Shown: positions 42,938 through 51,525, numbered from the stretch's first letter. The stretch: 64,000 nucleotides of DNA from an uncultured Bacteroidales bacterium (GCA_900317125.1 ONFR01000001.1:62001-126000); one strand, 5' to 3'. Made by a program: numbers and translations. The notes: a model not told the origin generated them from the sequence alone.

Positions 42938-44158
42938 ATGAGGGTTTTAGAAATAAATGCGCTTTTCTTTTATAGAAGTACAGGTACTATAGTCAGTGAT
43001 ATTCAGTCAATTTGTCATAAGAATGAAATTGATTGTTATGTTGCATATGCTTCTTCCTCAAAAAATCAGGTCATTCTAGGTTATAAAATTGGTTGTAAGT
43101 TCTTGCATAAGATACATGCGTTGCTATGTAGGATTGATGGAAAGCAAGCCTATTTTTCATATCTTGAAACATTATTTTTACTAAGGTATTTAAAAAAACT
43201 CAAACCTGATGTAGTCCATCTACATAATGTTCATAACAATTATTTACATCTTAATCTTCTTTTAAACTATTTAGCAAAGAATAATATTGCGACAGTCGTC
43301 ACTTTACACGATTGCTGGTTTCATACGGGTGGATGCTTTCATTATACAGAGGTAAAATGCAATCGATGGATGCATGGCTGTGGTTCGTGCCCCAAGAAAT
43401 TGAAAGATACACCTGCATATTTCCGAGATTGTTCATCCAAAATACTTTCAGATCGTATAAAATATTTCAGTGCTATTCCCCGTTTATATGTTGTTGGTGT
43501 TTCTAAGTGGATTCTTCAGGACGCACAAAGGGTCGTTTTTAAAAATCGAACAGCAAGGGTAATATATAACGGAGTTGATTTGGATATTTTTAAGCCACAA
43601 GGTATTGGGTTCCGAAAGAGTATGGGATGGGAATCAAAGGAGGTGATTTTAGGACCGGCTTCAAAATGGTTAGCCTCTAATAATGAAAGTACTTTAAATT
43701 ATTTTTTAGACCATTTGTCTCAGAATCAGATTCTAGTTCTATTTGGTGTGACTGGAGAAAGAACAATATCTCATCCCCAATTATATTGCATTAAATATAC
43801 AAATGATCGAATACGGATGGCAGAGATATATTCATCTGCAGATGTGATGGTGAATTGTTCGTTTGAAGATTCATTGTCGTTCATTAATATTGAGTCACAG
43901 GCATGTGGTACTCCTGTTGTAACATACGACGGAACTGGAATAGAGGAGACTGTAGATGGATTGTGCGGTTTTTCTGTAAAGTCTGGCGATTATGTTCCGT
44001 TGTTTGAGACTACTATCCTTGTATTAAAACATCCTCCATCCTCTGAAAGTTGTAGAGCATGGGCATCAAAAATGTTTGATAAAAATATTAATTATATACG
44101 TTATATTGAGGTGTATAGAAGCATTTTGAATCCCGGTAAATCAGTTTCGACTCCGTGA
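42938..44158 (+). CDS. glycosyltransferase family 4 (last of locus)
   Basis: A 406-residue GT4 enzyme. N-terminal domain: LKPDVVHLHNVHNNYLHLNLLLNYL and VVTLHDCWFHTGGCFHYTEVKCNRW, a phrase common in capsule GT4s. C-terminal domain: VIYNGVDLDIFKP, YSSADVMVNCSFEDSLSFINIESQACGTPVVTYDGTGIEETVDG, the donor-sugar E-x7-E region. It stops four bases before the left end of the insertion element and is the last polysaccharide gene. It is preceded by a 96-base gap without evident signals. Confidence 0.88.
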   Translation: MRVLEINALFFYRSTGTIVSDIQSICHKNEIDCYVAYASSSKNQVILGYKIGCKFLHKIHALLCRIDGKQAYFSYLETLFLLRYLKKLKPDVVHLHNVHNNYLHLNLLLNYLAKNNIATVVTLHDCWFHTGGCFHYTEVKCNRWMHGCGSCPKKLKDTPAYFRDCSSKILSDRIKYFSAIPRLYVVGVSKWILQDAQRVVFKNRTARVIYNGVDLDIFKPQGIGFRKSMGWESKEVILGPASKWLASNNESTLNYFLDHLSQNQILVLFGVTGERTISHPQLYCIKYTNDRIRMAEIYSSADVMVNCSFEDSLSFINIESQACGTPVVTYDGTGIEETVDGLCGFSVKSGDYVPLFETTILVLKHPPSSESCRAWASKMFDKNINYIRYIEVYRSILNPGKSVSTP

Positions 44159-44161
44159 TTT

Positions 44162-44180
44162 TTTAGTCGAGCCTCAAAAA
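44162..44180 (+). repeat. IS left inverted repeat
   Basis: TTTAGTCGAGCCTCAAAAA, exact reverse complement of 45632-45650. Confidence 0.9.
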
Positions 44181-44223
44181 GTATCGACAATCTGATTGTT
44201 AATAAAATAAATTGTTAAAGTTC

Positions 44224-44254
44224 TTGTGTGGTTTGCTAAAAAGTCGTATCTTTG
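44224..44254 (+). promoter_or_regulatory. transposase promoter
   Basis: A -7 box TATCTTTG at 44247-44254, with TTG at 44224-44226 nineteen or twenty bases upstream, matches the Bacteroidetes promoter consensus. It lies 21 bases before the transposase ATG. Confidence 0.65.
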
Positions 44255-44275
44255 CATCGAAAAACTTGCAAAACG

Positions 44276-45535
44276 ATGTACACAAAACCCGCACCCCGAA
44301 CCAACCAGCAGTCGCTGTTCTTCGACCTGGAGTCGCAGCTGAACCAGAAGCATCCGTTATACCTGTTGGCCAACAAGATAGACTGGAATGTCTTTGAAGA
44401 GGCCTTCAAGGGTCTATACTGCGCCAACAATGGACGGCCAGCCAAGCCGATTCGTCGAATGGTGGGGCTGCTGATACTGAAACACGTGCGCAACGTGTCG
44501 GACGAGAGTGTCGTGGAGCAGTGGCAGGAGAACATCTACTACCAGTACTTCTGCGGGGAGCAGTCGATACAGACGAGTGCCCCGTGCACCCCGACCGAGC
44601 TCGTGGAGTTCCGGAAGCGAATCGGGGAGGAAGGCGTGGAGCTGATACTGAAAGAGAGCATCCGGGTGAACGACGACCATGACGACATCGACAAGGCATT
44701 CATCGACTCAACCGTGCAGGAGAAGAACATCACCTTCCCGACAGATGCCAAGCTGACCAAGAAGATCATCAGCCGCTGCCTGAAGATAAACGCAAAGCTG
44801 GGGCTTCCGCTGCGACAGAGCTACAAGTGGGAGATGAAGAGGCTGTCCCGCGACCAGCGATTTCGCAACCACCCGAAGAACAGAAAGAAGGCACAGAAGG
44901 CGGACCGCAGGATGAAGACCATCGCGGGGAGGCTGGTGAGGGAGCTGGAGCGCAACCTTTTGAAGGAGGGTCTTCTGGGCGAGTTTGCCGAAGAGATAGC
45001 TCTTTACTACAAGGTGCTTTCCCAGAAGAAGGACGACAAGGACAAGACATACTCGCTGCACGAGCCCGAAGTGGAGTGCATCAGCAAGGGCAAGGAGCAC
45101 AAGAAGTACGAATTCGGGAACAAGGTCTCCATAGTGCGTACATGGGGCGGACTGATTATCGGGGCACTGTCCTTCCGCAACGAGTACGACGGGCACACGA
45201 TAGACAGGACGTTTGAGCAGGTGGAGAGGCTTGCCGAGCAGAGGCCGAAACTGCTTGCCAGCGACAGGGGCTACAGAGGGCAGAAACAGTCGGGCACCAC
45301 CAAGATAATGATACCCGATGTGCCAAAGGATGGCGACACCTACTACAAGAAACAGAAGAAGCACAAGCTATTCTGCAAACGGGCGGGCATAGAGCCTATA
45401 ACCGGACATCTCAAAGCAGACCACCGTCTCTGTCGCAACTTCTATGCCGGAGTCTTCGGCGACAACATCAACGTGATGCTCGCGGCTGCGGGATTCAACT
45501 TCAAGAGAGCCATGAGGATTCTCTGTGCCATTTAG
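44276..45535 (+). CDS. IS5/IS1182-family DDE transposase
   Basis: A 419-residue transposase. An N-terminal DUF772-like DNA-binding part (VFEEAFKGLYCANNGRPAKPIRRMVGLLILKHVRNVSDE) is followed by a catalytic core with candidate D in KAFIDSTVQEKN, D in LLASDRGYRGQ and E in GIEPITGHLKADHRL. A basic, helical insert (KNRKKAQKADRRMKTIAGR) lies between the first two acidic residues. ATG 44276 is used because the promoter box overlaps the earlier in-frame start. The frame is intact with no obvious lesion, so the element may still be mobile. Confidence 0.88.
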   Translation: MYTKPAPRTNQQSLFFDLESQLNQKHPLYLLANKIDWNVFEEAFKGLYCANNGRPAKPIRRMVGLLILKHVRNVSDESVVEQWQENIYYQYFCGEQSIQTSAPCTPTELVEFRKRIGEEGVELILKESIRVNDDHDDIDKAFIDSTVQEKNITFPTDAKLTKKIISRCLKINAKLGLPLRQSYKWEMKRLSRDQRFRNHPKNRKKAQKADRRMKTIAGRLVRELERNLLKEGLLGEFAEEIALYYKVLSQKKDDKDKTYSLHEPEVECISKGKEHKKYEFGNKVSIVRTWGGLIIGALSFRNEYDGHTIDRTFEQVERLAEQRPKLLASDRGYRGQKQSGTTKIMIPDVPKDGDTYYKKQKKHKLFCKRAGIEPITGHLKADHRLCRNFYAGVFGDNINVMLAAAGFNFKRAMRILCAI

Positions 45536-45631
45536 AGAAGGCTGCTTCCTCATTTCCGATACATCATATTACAAAAAACTGAACCTCCTGCTCCGTGTAT
45601 GGAAACTTGTTGTGACCATGCCTGTCTGGGG

Positions 45632-45650
45632 TTTTTGAGGCTCGACTAAA
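45632..45650 (-). repeat. IS right inverted repeat
   Basis: TTTTTGAGGCTCGACTAAA, exact reverse complement of the left end. Confidence 0.9.
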
Positions 45651-45666
45651 TAAATAACTACTTATT

Positions 45667-46143
45667 ATGAATTGGAATAAATACTTCAAAAGTAACTTGT
45701 CTAAGGTTTTGGCTCTATTGCTGTTATTTGCCATCATTGCATTCTTTGGAGGGCTGCTTTTCTCGTGGGGCTACCGTTTCCAGAAACGTACATGGTTTCT
45801 GCGTGGGTCGTATATGGCTATTGCTGTGTTGTGGGTTGTTCTGTCCATCCGTGCCATCTGTGTTAAAGTCCATTTCGGTAACTTGTGGCGTGGCATGATG
45901 AATGAGATTTATGACAAGTCACTCAAATATGAAAATAGTCTGACCCAGAACTACCGCGATTTGAACCTTCGGTACCCGATGGCCGTGGCTGAGTTCGAGT
46001 CACATTGTTGGCATCAGCATCCTCGGCCTACCAACACCGAGATTATGGAGTCTGCCCTAAAAATCTCCGAGATGGAATGGATTGAACGGGAGAAAGCCGC
46101 TCGTAACAAGGTGGCCAGCAAGCACGAAAAGCTAAAAAACTGA
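45667..46143 (+). CDS. small membrane protein, function unknown
   Basis: A 158-residue protein that I do not recognise. Two hydrophobic helices (about 12-34 and 47-65) are followed by a hydrophilic C-terminal part containing FGNLWRGMMNEIYDKSLKYE, FESHCWHQHPRPTNTE and a charged, probably helical tail (EWIEREKAARNKVASKHEKLKN). The first 10-12 residues are basic, so the N terminus is likely cytoplasmic. It starts 16 bases after the insertion element. Its own promoter may have been displaced by that element, since no clear box remains in the short gap. A strong hairpin terminator follows. Confidence 0.6.
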   Translation: MNWNKYFKSNLSKVLALLLLFAIIAFFGGLLFSWGYRFQKRTWFLRGSYMAIAVLWVVLSIRAICVKVHFGNLWRGMMNEIYDKSLKYENSLTQNYRDLNLRYPMAVAEFESHCWHQHPRPTNTEIMESALKISEMEWIEREKAARNKVASKHEKLKN

Positions 46144-46162
46144 TTCCTCAAGATTGACCACG

Positions 46163-46198
46163 AATAGGTCCACTCGTCCAAGGATGGGTGGACCTATT
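46163..46198. terminator. bidirectional terminator between convergent genes
   Basis: An 11-bp perfect stem, AATAGGTCCAC (46163-46173) and GTGGACCTATT (46188-46198), with a 14-base loop. It is followed by TTCTTTATAT on the + strand. It lies between the membrane protein gene (+) and the amidohydrolase gene (-), whose stop codon it overlaps. Confidence 0.8.
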
Positions 46199-47807
46199 TC
46201 TTTATATATACTTCCTGCCCGGATACAAACAGGTTCAAGACGTTGGCGACAGGTATCTCGCTGAGGGGTACAGTCATGATGTCTCGATCCAGAATGACAA
46301 AGTCGGCCTCTTTCCCAGGCTCGATGCTGCCTTTGTTCCCCTCCTCGAAATAGCCTTTTGCCACCCAGCAAGTAATCGATTTTAGCGCCTCCTCGCGAGT
46401 AAAGGCATCTTCCATCTGCCACCCACCTATTGGGTTGCCATTCAGGTCTTGTCGTGCCACGGCGGCATAGAAGGTGTAGAGAGGACTGACATGCTCTATC
46501 GGGAAATCGGTTCCGTTTACCAGCCATCCATTCTGTTCCAGCAGCCTGCGATAGGCGTAGGCATTATGCACTCGCTCGCCCAGGCGTTCCGCTGCCCAGC
46601 CCATGTCCGAGGTGGCATGGGTGCTCTGGATTGAGGGGATGATGCTATTTCTTTGGTACAAAACGAAGTCATCCGGATGAACTACCTGGCTGTGCTCTAT
46701 GCGCCAGCGCCGGTCATTCTTGCCCTTCAAAGCGGTCTCGTATGCACGTAGCATCATGCGCACACCACCGTCGCCGATAGCATGTGTGCAGACTTGGAAT
46801 CCGGCATCGTATGCTAACTGGCAGATGGAGTCGTAATATTCGGTCGGATACATTTGGATGCCCCTGTTCCCCGGGTCATCACTATAGGGGTCGATAAGAA
46901 AAGCTCCACGCGACCCTAGCGCTCCATCGGCATACAGCTTGATGGAACATACTGCCAGCCTCTCTTTGTGTAAAGGTCCGTTAGGAAGGAAGTGCTGTAG
47001 GGTTGCCTCGTCAGGATTCAACATGACATTCATCTTTATCAGCAGCTCTCCCTGCTGTTGCATACTGTCTATCAAAAGGATGTCGTCAAGCGAAAGGCCG
47101 GCGTCCGTCACTCCTGTCAGTCCTTTGGCAAAGCAGACTTCTTGAGCTGTTTTCAAAGCACGCCGGTGTTCATCGGGTGACAGTTTCGGGATGGCCGCCT
47201 TCACGCTGTCGTATGGGGCATCGAGAAGCAATCCGTCGGGGCTGTCGTAATGCATATATCGTAGCAGCCGGTCGTTCACCAGCCCCATGTGGCCGTCGAT
47301 GCGGGTGAGCGCCACATATTTGTCTGGGAACAACTCGTTCAGCCGTTTGTTGTCCGGGAACTGCTTTCCATCCCAAAGATTCTGGTCCCATCCTCGTCCC
47401 AGCAGCCATTCCGACGGGTACTTTCGGGCATGCTCTTGCAGCCGTTCAATTACCTCGTCAAACGATTCGCATCCAACCAGGTCGGCATAACGTACTTTCC
47501 ATTCCCCTAGGCCGTTGAAATGGCAATGCCCATCCATGAATCCTGGGTAAACAGGCGCTCCGTGTAGGTCTCGTGTGTCGTCGGCGCGGTAAAGTTTCAT
47601 AATCTCCTCCGACGAGCCCACGGCCACAAACCGGCCATCCTTTACGGCAAAGGCTTCCGCTTTGCTGAAATCGTTGTCAACGGTGTAAACTGTGGCGTTA
47701 TAAATAATCAAGTCAACCTTTTGGCGGTTTTGGCATCCTGTGATTGCGAAAAGGGTTGTCATGGCGAGAACTGCTATTGTGTTTTTCATTGATTGCGACA
47801 TATTCAT
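46194..47807 (-). CDS. amidohydrolase, YtcJ-like lipoprotein
   Basis: A 537-residue metal-dependent amidohydrolase of the YtcJ/Amidohydro_3 branch. The N terminus, best read from the second likely ATG at 47789, is KNTIAVLAMTTLFAITGC, a lipoprotein signal peptide with the lipobox Cys near residue 25. Catalytic blocks are VYPGFMDGHCHFNGLGEW with the H-x-H metal ligands, IKLYADGALGSRGA, VCTHAIGDGGV, and WLVNGTDFPIEHVSPLYTFYAAVAR. The C terminus has the usual GSIEPGKEADFVILD. Substrate is unknown. It is the last gene of a four-gene leftward operon with FucP and a sugar mutarotase, and it probably acts in the periplasm. Confidence 0.85.
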   Translation of the reverse strand: MNMSQSMKNTIAVLAMTTLFAITGCQNRQKVDLIIYNATVYTVDNDFSKAEAFAVKDGRFVAVGSSEEIMKLYRADDTRDLHGAPVYPGFMDGHCHFNGLGEWKVRYADLVGCESFDEVIERLQEHARKYPSEWLLGRGWDQNLWDGKQFPDNKRLNELFPDKYVALTRIDGHMGLVNDRLLRYMHYDSPDGLLLDAPYDSVKAAIPKLSPDEHRRALKTAQEVCFAKGLTGVTDAGLSLDDILLIDSMQQQGELLIKMNVMLNPDEATLQHFLPNGPLHKERLAVCSIKLYADGALGSRGAFLIDPYSDDPGNRGIQMYPTEYYDSICQLAYDAGFQVCTHAIGDGGVRMMLRAYETALKGKNDRRWRIEHSQVVHPDDFVLYQRNSIIPSIQSTHATSDMGWAAERLGERVHNAYAYRRLLEQNGWLVNGTDFPIEHVSPLYTFYAAVARQDLNGNPIGGWQMEDAFTREEALKSITCWVAKGYFEEGNKGSIEPGKEADFVILDRDIMTVPLSEIPVANVLNLFVSGQEVYIKK

Positions 47808-47813
47808 CGAGTA

Positions 47814-48146
47814 TTATTTCAGTTGGAAAATCTTATCCATCAGATGCCATTTGGCTGCCGACGTAGCCGAAGGGTCGCATCCTTGATAACGCGCCACATA
47901 CGCCTCCCATTCGGCTTGGCGAGGCAGTGTGGCAAGCCGTGCCATGTCGCGCTCCCAGTCGAATTCGTCGACAGTGTCGCATATCATAAACACTTTGTTC
48001 CCATAACGGTATATCTGCATATCCAAGATGCCCACCTCTCTTTGTCCGGCCATAATCTCCGGCCACACGTGGGCGTGTACCTCGACATATTTCCTTATCA
48101 GCTCGTCGTCGTCAACAAGCTCCAGCATCTGGCAATATCGTTTCAT
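47814..48146 (-). CDS. L-rhamnose/L-fucose mutarotase family protein
   Basis: A 110-residue protein of the RhaM/YiiL family (PF05336). It begins MKRYCQMLELVDDDELIRKYVEVHAHVWPEI and has MQIYRYGNKVFMICDTVDEFDWE and the C-terminal AAKWHLMDKIFQL; the conserved His and the W-x-x-M end are family marks. Such proteins interconvert the alpha and beta anomers of 6-deoxy-L-sugars. Here it overlaps fucP (ATGA), which points to L-fucose or a related sugar rather than rhamnose. Confidence 0.8.
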   Translation of the reverse strand: MKRYCQMLELVDDDELIRKYVEVHAHVWPEIMAGQREVGILDMQIYRYGNKVFMICDTVDEFDWERDMARLATLPRQAEWEAYVARYQGCDPSATSAAKWHLMDKIFQLK

Positions 48147-49369
48147 ACGTTGTCTCTTTTTTGGCTTTTATTGATATAGATGGCATATCCTAGCACAACG
48201 GCGAAGCACACCAGCGGGACTGAGAATGAGATATAGATAGAAAAAGTGTCGCTCAGGAAACCTTGTAGCGGAGTGAGCAATGCACCGCCGAGAATGGCCA
48301 TAATCAAGCCCGACGCACCGATTTTGGCATCCCCCTGTCGGCCTCCGCATTCAGCTGTCTCTACATTCTCCAGCGCCAGGCCGTAGATGGTGGGGAACAT
48401 CAGGCTCATGAATATGCTGATTGAAACCAGAAAACACACCAGCACCCAACCGCTGCCTGCCAGACCTATCACTGCTGCTGTGCTGAGGAGCGACAGCGTT
48501 GCTCCAAATACCAGCAGACGCTGTGGCGCGAAATACTTCATCATCCATGTGTATACGAACCGCGACAGGCAGAAGCCGATAATGGAGACAAGATAAACCG
48601 TTGATGCCGATGCTTCGGTCAGCGACAGCTCCTGCATCACAATGCGGATAGTGAAACTCCACACGCCTATCTGGGCTCCAACGTAGAAAAATTGAGCCAG
48701 CACACCACCGCGATAACGCTTGTTGGCCCACAACCGGCCGAAGACAGCCTTCAGCCCTGTTGTCGACTCCTCGCTGTGTTTGCCGGAAGGCATCTTTATT
48801 ACCAGCATCACTACCAGTATGCCTATCAGCACCAATCCTAAAGTCAGGTAGGTGCCAGAAATGGAGTACAGCGAAATGTCGCTGAGAATGAAAAATTTGC
48901 TCATCAAGATACCGAGGATGGAGCCGATGGGGTTGAATGCTTGGGCGATATTCAGTCGTCGTGTGGCCGTTTTTGGGTCGCCCATGGACAGGATGTATGG
49001 GTTGGCGGTGGTCTCCAGCACCGAACATCCTCCTGCCATGATATAGATGGCTATCAGATAGAAGCCGTAGCTGGCTGCCTTGGCTGCAGGCATGAAGAGG
49101 ACTGCCCCCAGGGCATACAGGCTCAGTCCCAGCACCACCCCGCTCTTGTAGCTGTGTTTGCGGATAAAGAGTGCTGCGGGCAGAGCCAGGCAAAAATAGG
49201 CCCCATAGAAGGCAAACTGGATGAGCGATGTCTGTGTGTCGCTCATCGACATGATTTTCTTGAACGCCGACAACAGCGTGTCGGTCATATTGTTGGCCAG
49301 TCCCCACAGCAGAAACAGCGTGGTCACCAGCACGAATGGTTTCAAGTATTGTTTTTCTACGGCTTTCAT
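48143..49369 (-). CDS. fucP: L-fucose:H+ symporter-type MFS transporter
   Basis: A 408-residue MFS permease with twelve predicted helices. Blocks typical of FucP are LWGLANNMTDTLLSAFKKIM (residues 22-41), QFAFYGAYFCLALPAALFIRKHSYKSGVVLGL, IMAGGCSVLETTANPYILSMG and LNIAQAFNPIGSILGI. The position equivalent to the Asp of E. coli FucP TM1 is in NNMTD. It is preceded by the fused nucleotidylyltransferase/kinase gene 11 bases upstream, so uptake and phosphorylation/activation may be coupled. The exact sugar is inferred. Confidence 0.85.
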   Translation of the reverse strand: MKAVEKQYLKPFVLVTTLFLLWGLANNMTDTLLSAFKKIMSMSDTQTSLIQFAFYGAYFCLALPAALFIRKHSYKSGVVLGLSLYALGAVLFMPAAKAASYGFYLIAIYIMAGGCSVLETTANPYILSMGDPKTATRRLNIAQAFNPIGSILGILMSKFFILSDISLYSISGTYLTLGLVLIGILVVMLVIKMPSGKHSEESTTGLKAVFGRLWANKRYRGGVLAQFFYVGAQIGVWSFTIRIVMQELSLTEASASTVYLVSIIGFCLSRFVYTWMMKYFAPQRLLVFGATLSLLSTAAVIGLAGSGWVLVCFLVSISIFMSLMFPTIYGLALENVETAECGGRQGDAKIGASGLIMAILGGALLTPLQGFLSDTFSIYISFSVPLVCFAVVLGYAIYINKSQKRDNV

Positions 49370-49380
49370 AGGCTTGTGGC

Positions 49381-50571
49381 TTATTGTCTTCTGATATGGA
49401 TATCGATTGCTTCGGGGTGGTCGCTGCAGAATTGAGTCGCGTCATCCACCACCAAGGCCAGATATCCGCCGCCGCCTGCACCCGGCATCTTCCAGGCGTG
49501 TACGTCAGGATATTGCGAATAGTGGTTGATACACGGCAGCACACAACCCTGAATCATGGCAGGGAAGAGGCTGGTCTGAGCTTCGAACGAAGCTTTATAT
49601 GCTTGGGCAAAAGCGTCGAAGTCCATGGCCATGATGGCACGCCAGCAGTCGTCTGCGGCTTGTGCCAACGCCTGCACTTTGGCTTTGTTGATGTCCATGC
49701 CCGTCGTCACATTGCAGTCGGGCTTACGTGGCTCCATGGGTATCATGCACAGATGACTTTCCAGCCAAGTCAGTATCCGTTCGTCGTTGCATGTCTCGAT
49801 CTTCTCTGGCCAGAAGTGGTTGTCGTAGTAATGGCGGCACAATCCGGGGATGCAGATTCCGATGGCATCCTGAGCACCGCTGATGATGCCGTCCTCACGT
49901 TCTGGACTGTTCTCGAAGCAGAACACCAGCCGCGCCAGCATTTCGGGGTCCATCTTGGGCAGTTGGAACGGCCAGATGCGTTTAATCTGATTTCTCGTAG
50001 ACGTTGACAGGCCGCAGCGTTCCCGTATTTCGAACGTGGGTAGCAGCGAGATAGTGATTGCCCACCCTGGAGCGTAGCAGCTCACGTAGGGCTGGTCAAT
50101 CCATGTGCCAGCCAGGTCCAGCCGTGTCGGCAGGCCAGTGGCAGGTTCCTCGTTGTGGCCGAGGGAGGCTTTGAGGCTTGTTGAGCTTCGTGCCTCCATT
50201 CCCTCGTGGGGGGTGCGCTCCAGCACCACATACTCCATGCCGCGTTCGCGACAGAGTTGCGCTTTGGCTTCCGAAGCCCCGTCGGTGTTCACCACCAGCA
50301 TGTCGGGTTTTACGATGTCGAGCGTCGGCACAAAATCAAGTATGCCGCTTCCTTGGTTGATATAGGCCTCTTTCACATAGCGGATGGCCTTGACCATAAA
50401 CAGGCGTTCCTGCTCGGGATACAGCGTCTTGTGGCCTTTGTAGTGCAGGATGGTCTCGTCCGAGCCGATACCTACATACAGGTCGCCATATTCCGCCGCC
50501 TGTCGGAAGAATTCCACATGTCCGCTGTGCAGCAGGTCGTAGCAGCCGCTTACAAATACCTTTTTTCTCAT
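49381..50571 (-). CDS. nucleotidylyltransferase-GHMP kinase fusion
   Basis: A 396-residue two-domain protein. Residues 1-140 are a cytidylyltransferase-like domain with VSGCYDLLHSGHVEFF (HxGH at 15-18) and ARSSTSLK (127-134, the ISSTxLR equivalent). Residues about 145-396 look like a compact GHMP kinase: LPTRLDLAGTWID (148-159, like the first motif of fucokinases), GLSTST (187-192) in the place of the glycine-rich ATP loop, SGAQDAIGI (231-239), and MPGAGGGGYLALV near the C terminus. The kinase part is shorter than usual, so activity is uncertain. The layout suggests sugar phosphorylation then nucleotide activation, as in Fkp, but with a different nucleotidyltransferase family. Confidence 0.75.
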   Translation of the reverse strand: MRKKVFVSGCYDLLHSGHVEFFRQAAEYGDLYVGIGSDETILHYKGHKTLYPEQERLFMVKAIRYVKEAYINQGSGILDFVPTLDIVKPDMLVVNTDGASEAKAQLCRERGMEYVVLERTPHEGMEARSSTSLKASLGHNEEPATGLPTRLDLAGTWIDQPYVSCYAPGWAITISLLPTFEIRERCGLSTSTRNQIKRIWPFQLPKMDPEMLARLVFCFENSPEREDGIISGAQDAIGICIPGLCRHYYDNHFWPEKIETCNDERILTWLESHLCMIPMEPRKPDCNVTTGMDINKAKVQALAQAADDCWRAIMAMDFDAFAQAYKASFEAQTSLFPAMIQGCVLPCINHYSQYPDVHAWKMPGAGGGGYLALVVDDATQFCSDHPEAIDIHIRRQ

Positions 50572-50747
50572 TCCTCATTAACGCTGCATCCGCCATTTTA
50601 TTGTGTCGAAACAAACCCTGTTCAAGAAGGGCCTAAAATGTGTTTTCCGACCTGTCAATAGTGAGTTTTTGTCCCATGAAATGGCAGGTTATATAAAAAT
50701 TATTTTGCTGAAATACAGATTGTAAAATGGAGTTAGAAAAAAAAATC

Positions 50748-50778
50748 TTTGCTGTTTGAAAAAAAAGTAGTACTTTTG
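50748..50778 (+). promoter_or_regulatory. tRNA promoter
   Basis: TTTG at 50748-50751, a 19-base spacer and TACTTTTG at 50771-50778 match the Bacteroidetes consensus. It lies about 50 bases before tRNA-Gln. Confidence 0.7.
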
Positions 50779-50828
50779 CACCCGCTTTTGAGATGAAAGA
50801 CAATGTCTCAAACAAGCAACAAAGAGCT

Positions 50829-50899
50829 TGTCCATTGGTGTAATGGTAGCACATCTGACTCTGGATCAGCCAGTCTAGGTTCGAGTCCTGGATGGACAA
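50829..50899 (+). tRNA. tRNA-Gln (anticodon CUG)
   Basis: Seven-base acceptor stem TGTCCAT/ATGGACA (50829-50835 and 50892-50898) with discriminator A. D-arm TGGTGTAATGGTAGCA, anticodon loop CTCTGGA with CTG, and T-arm CTAGG-TTCGAGT-CCTGG with one G-T pair. CCA is not encoded. The top pair of the anticodon stem is a mismatch. Length is 71 bases. Confidence 0.9.
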
Positions 50900-50902
50900 C
50901 AA

Positions 50903-50937
50903 AAAAAGCCCCGCAGCGTGTTCTGCAGGGCTTTTTT
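50903..50937. terminator. terminator downstream of tRNA-Gln, bidirectional
   Basis: AAAAAGCCCCGCAG (50903-50916) pairs with CTGCAGGGCTTTTTT (50923-50937) around a 6-base loop, giving T-runs on both strands. It ends the tRNA on + and the gene ending at 50950 on -. Confidence 0.85.
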
Positions 50938-50949
50938 CTTTGTCAGGCT

Positions 50950-51519
50950 TTATTTCTGTACCCGTTTCATCTCCCACGAGTCCTTGCGGCCGTTGGGGTA
51001 GGTGTATGTCCAGATGAACCATTCATTGTCCAGCCTTTCAATATCGAAGGTAAACCAGCGGCTGGAGTTGGGCAGAGTTTTCTTCTCTATCAGGTCGGCA
51101 TAATAGGCAGTCCACTGGTCGGGTGATTCGTTCTGTGGTACCATGTCGAAACCTTCGGCATGTTCGCAGAAGAGGAATTTGCCTCTCTCCACGCGCCATT
51201 GCCCTTGGCAGTAATACATGAAATTGAACAAGTAGGTCTCCGTTTCTGTGGTCTCGGCTCGCCAACCTTCCGACTCTCTGATTTTGGTAGAGAGTGTGTG
51301 GTGTTGCAAGGCGGTGTCGGCAAAAGTGCCGTCGGGATAGAAGTCCAAGGTGCCGGTCTCGTCGCAGTGGATGGTGCCGTTGCCGTCGGGAGCAGCATAG
51401 TCCCACGAGTGGGTGTACTCATAGTGTCCGGGAATATGCTGCTCCTCGGGTGTCTGTATCTGGCTGTGCGACGTCATGGGCAGAACAGCCAGCAGGGTGA
51501 TGAACAGGATTCGTCTCAT
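50950..51519 (-). CDS. secreted protein of unknown function
   Basis: A 189-residue protein with an N-terminal signal peptide (RRILFITLLAVLPMTSHSQ, cleavage likely after SHS). The mature part looks like a small beta-rich domain: HYEYTHSWDYAAPDGNGTIHCDETGTLDFYPDGTFADTA, then YCQGQWRVERGKFLFCEHAEGF and WFTFDIERLDNEWFIWTYTYPNGRK. The 'tGtldFypDGtf ... yyc.G.Wrv..gkf.f' pattern recalls lipocalin-like or DUF-type secreted proteins of Bacteroidetes; no name is assigned. It follows the outer-membrane beta-barrel gene by six bases and should be co-transcribed with it. Confidence 0.65.
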   Translation of the reverse strand: MRRILFITLLAVLPMTSHSQIQTPEEQHIPGHYEYTHSWDYAAPDGNGTIHCDETGTLDFYPDGTFADTALQHHTLSTKIRESEGWRAETTETETYLFNFMYYCQGQWRVERGKFLFCEHAEGFDMVPQNESPDQWTAYYADLIEKKTLPNSSRWFTFDIERLDNEWFIWTYTYPNGRKDSWEMKRVQK

Positions 51520-51525
51520 AGGTGG

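Larger units (their letters stand above)
44162..45650 (+). mobile_element. IS5/IS1182-type insertion sequence
   Basis: A 1.49-kb element bounded by perfect 19-bp inverted repeats (44162-44180 and 45632-45650, TTTAGTCGAGCCTCAAAAA and its complement) with one transposase gene. Flanks after trimming to GTCGAG...CTCGAC show only a possible TA duplication. The element is much more GC-rich than the polysaccharide genes before it. It lies exactly between the last glycosyltransferase and the first chromosomal-type gene. Confidence 0.85.

Noticed and set aside
44708-45364. Long open frame antisense to the transposase
   Set aside because: It is the shadow of a GC-rich coding frame; the + strand frame has all the transposase motifs and its own promoter.
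44155-45660. Clear target-site duplication of the insertion element
   Set aside because: Flanking bases are T-rich on the left and A-rich on the right; only a two-base TA could be argued, which is not convincing.
50829-50899. tRNA-Gln as integration site of a genomic island
   Set aside because: No integrase gene and no repeat of the tRNA 3' end were seen in the window.
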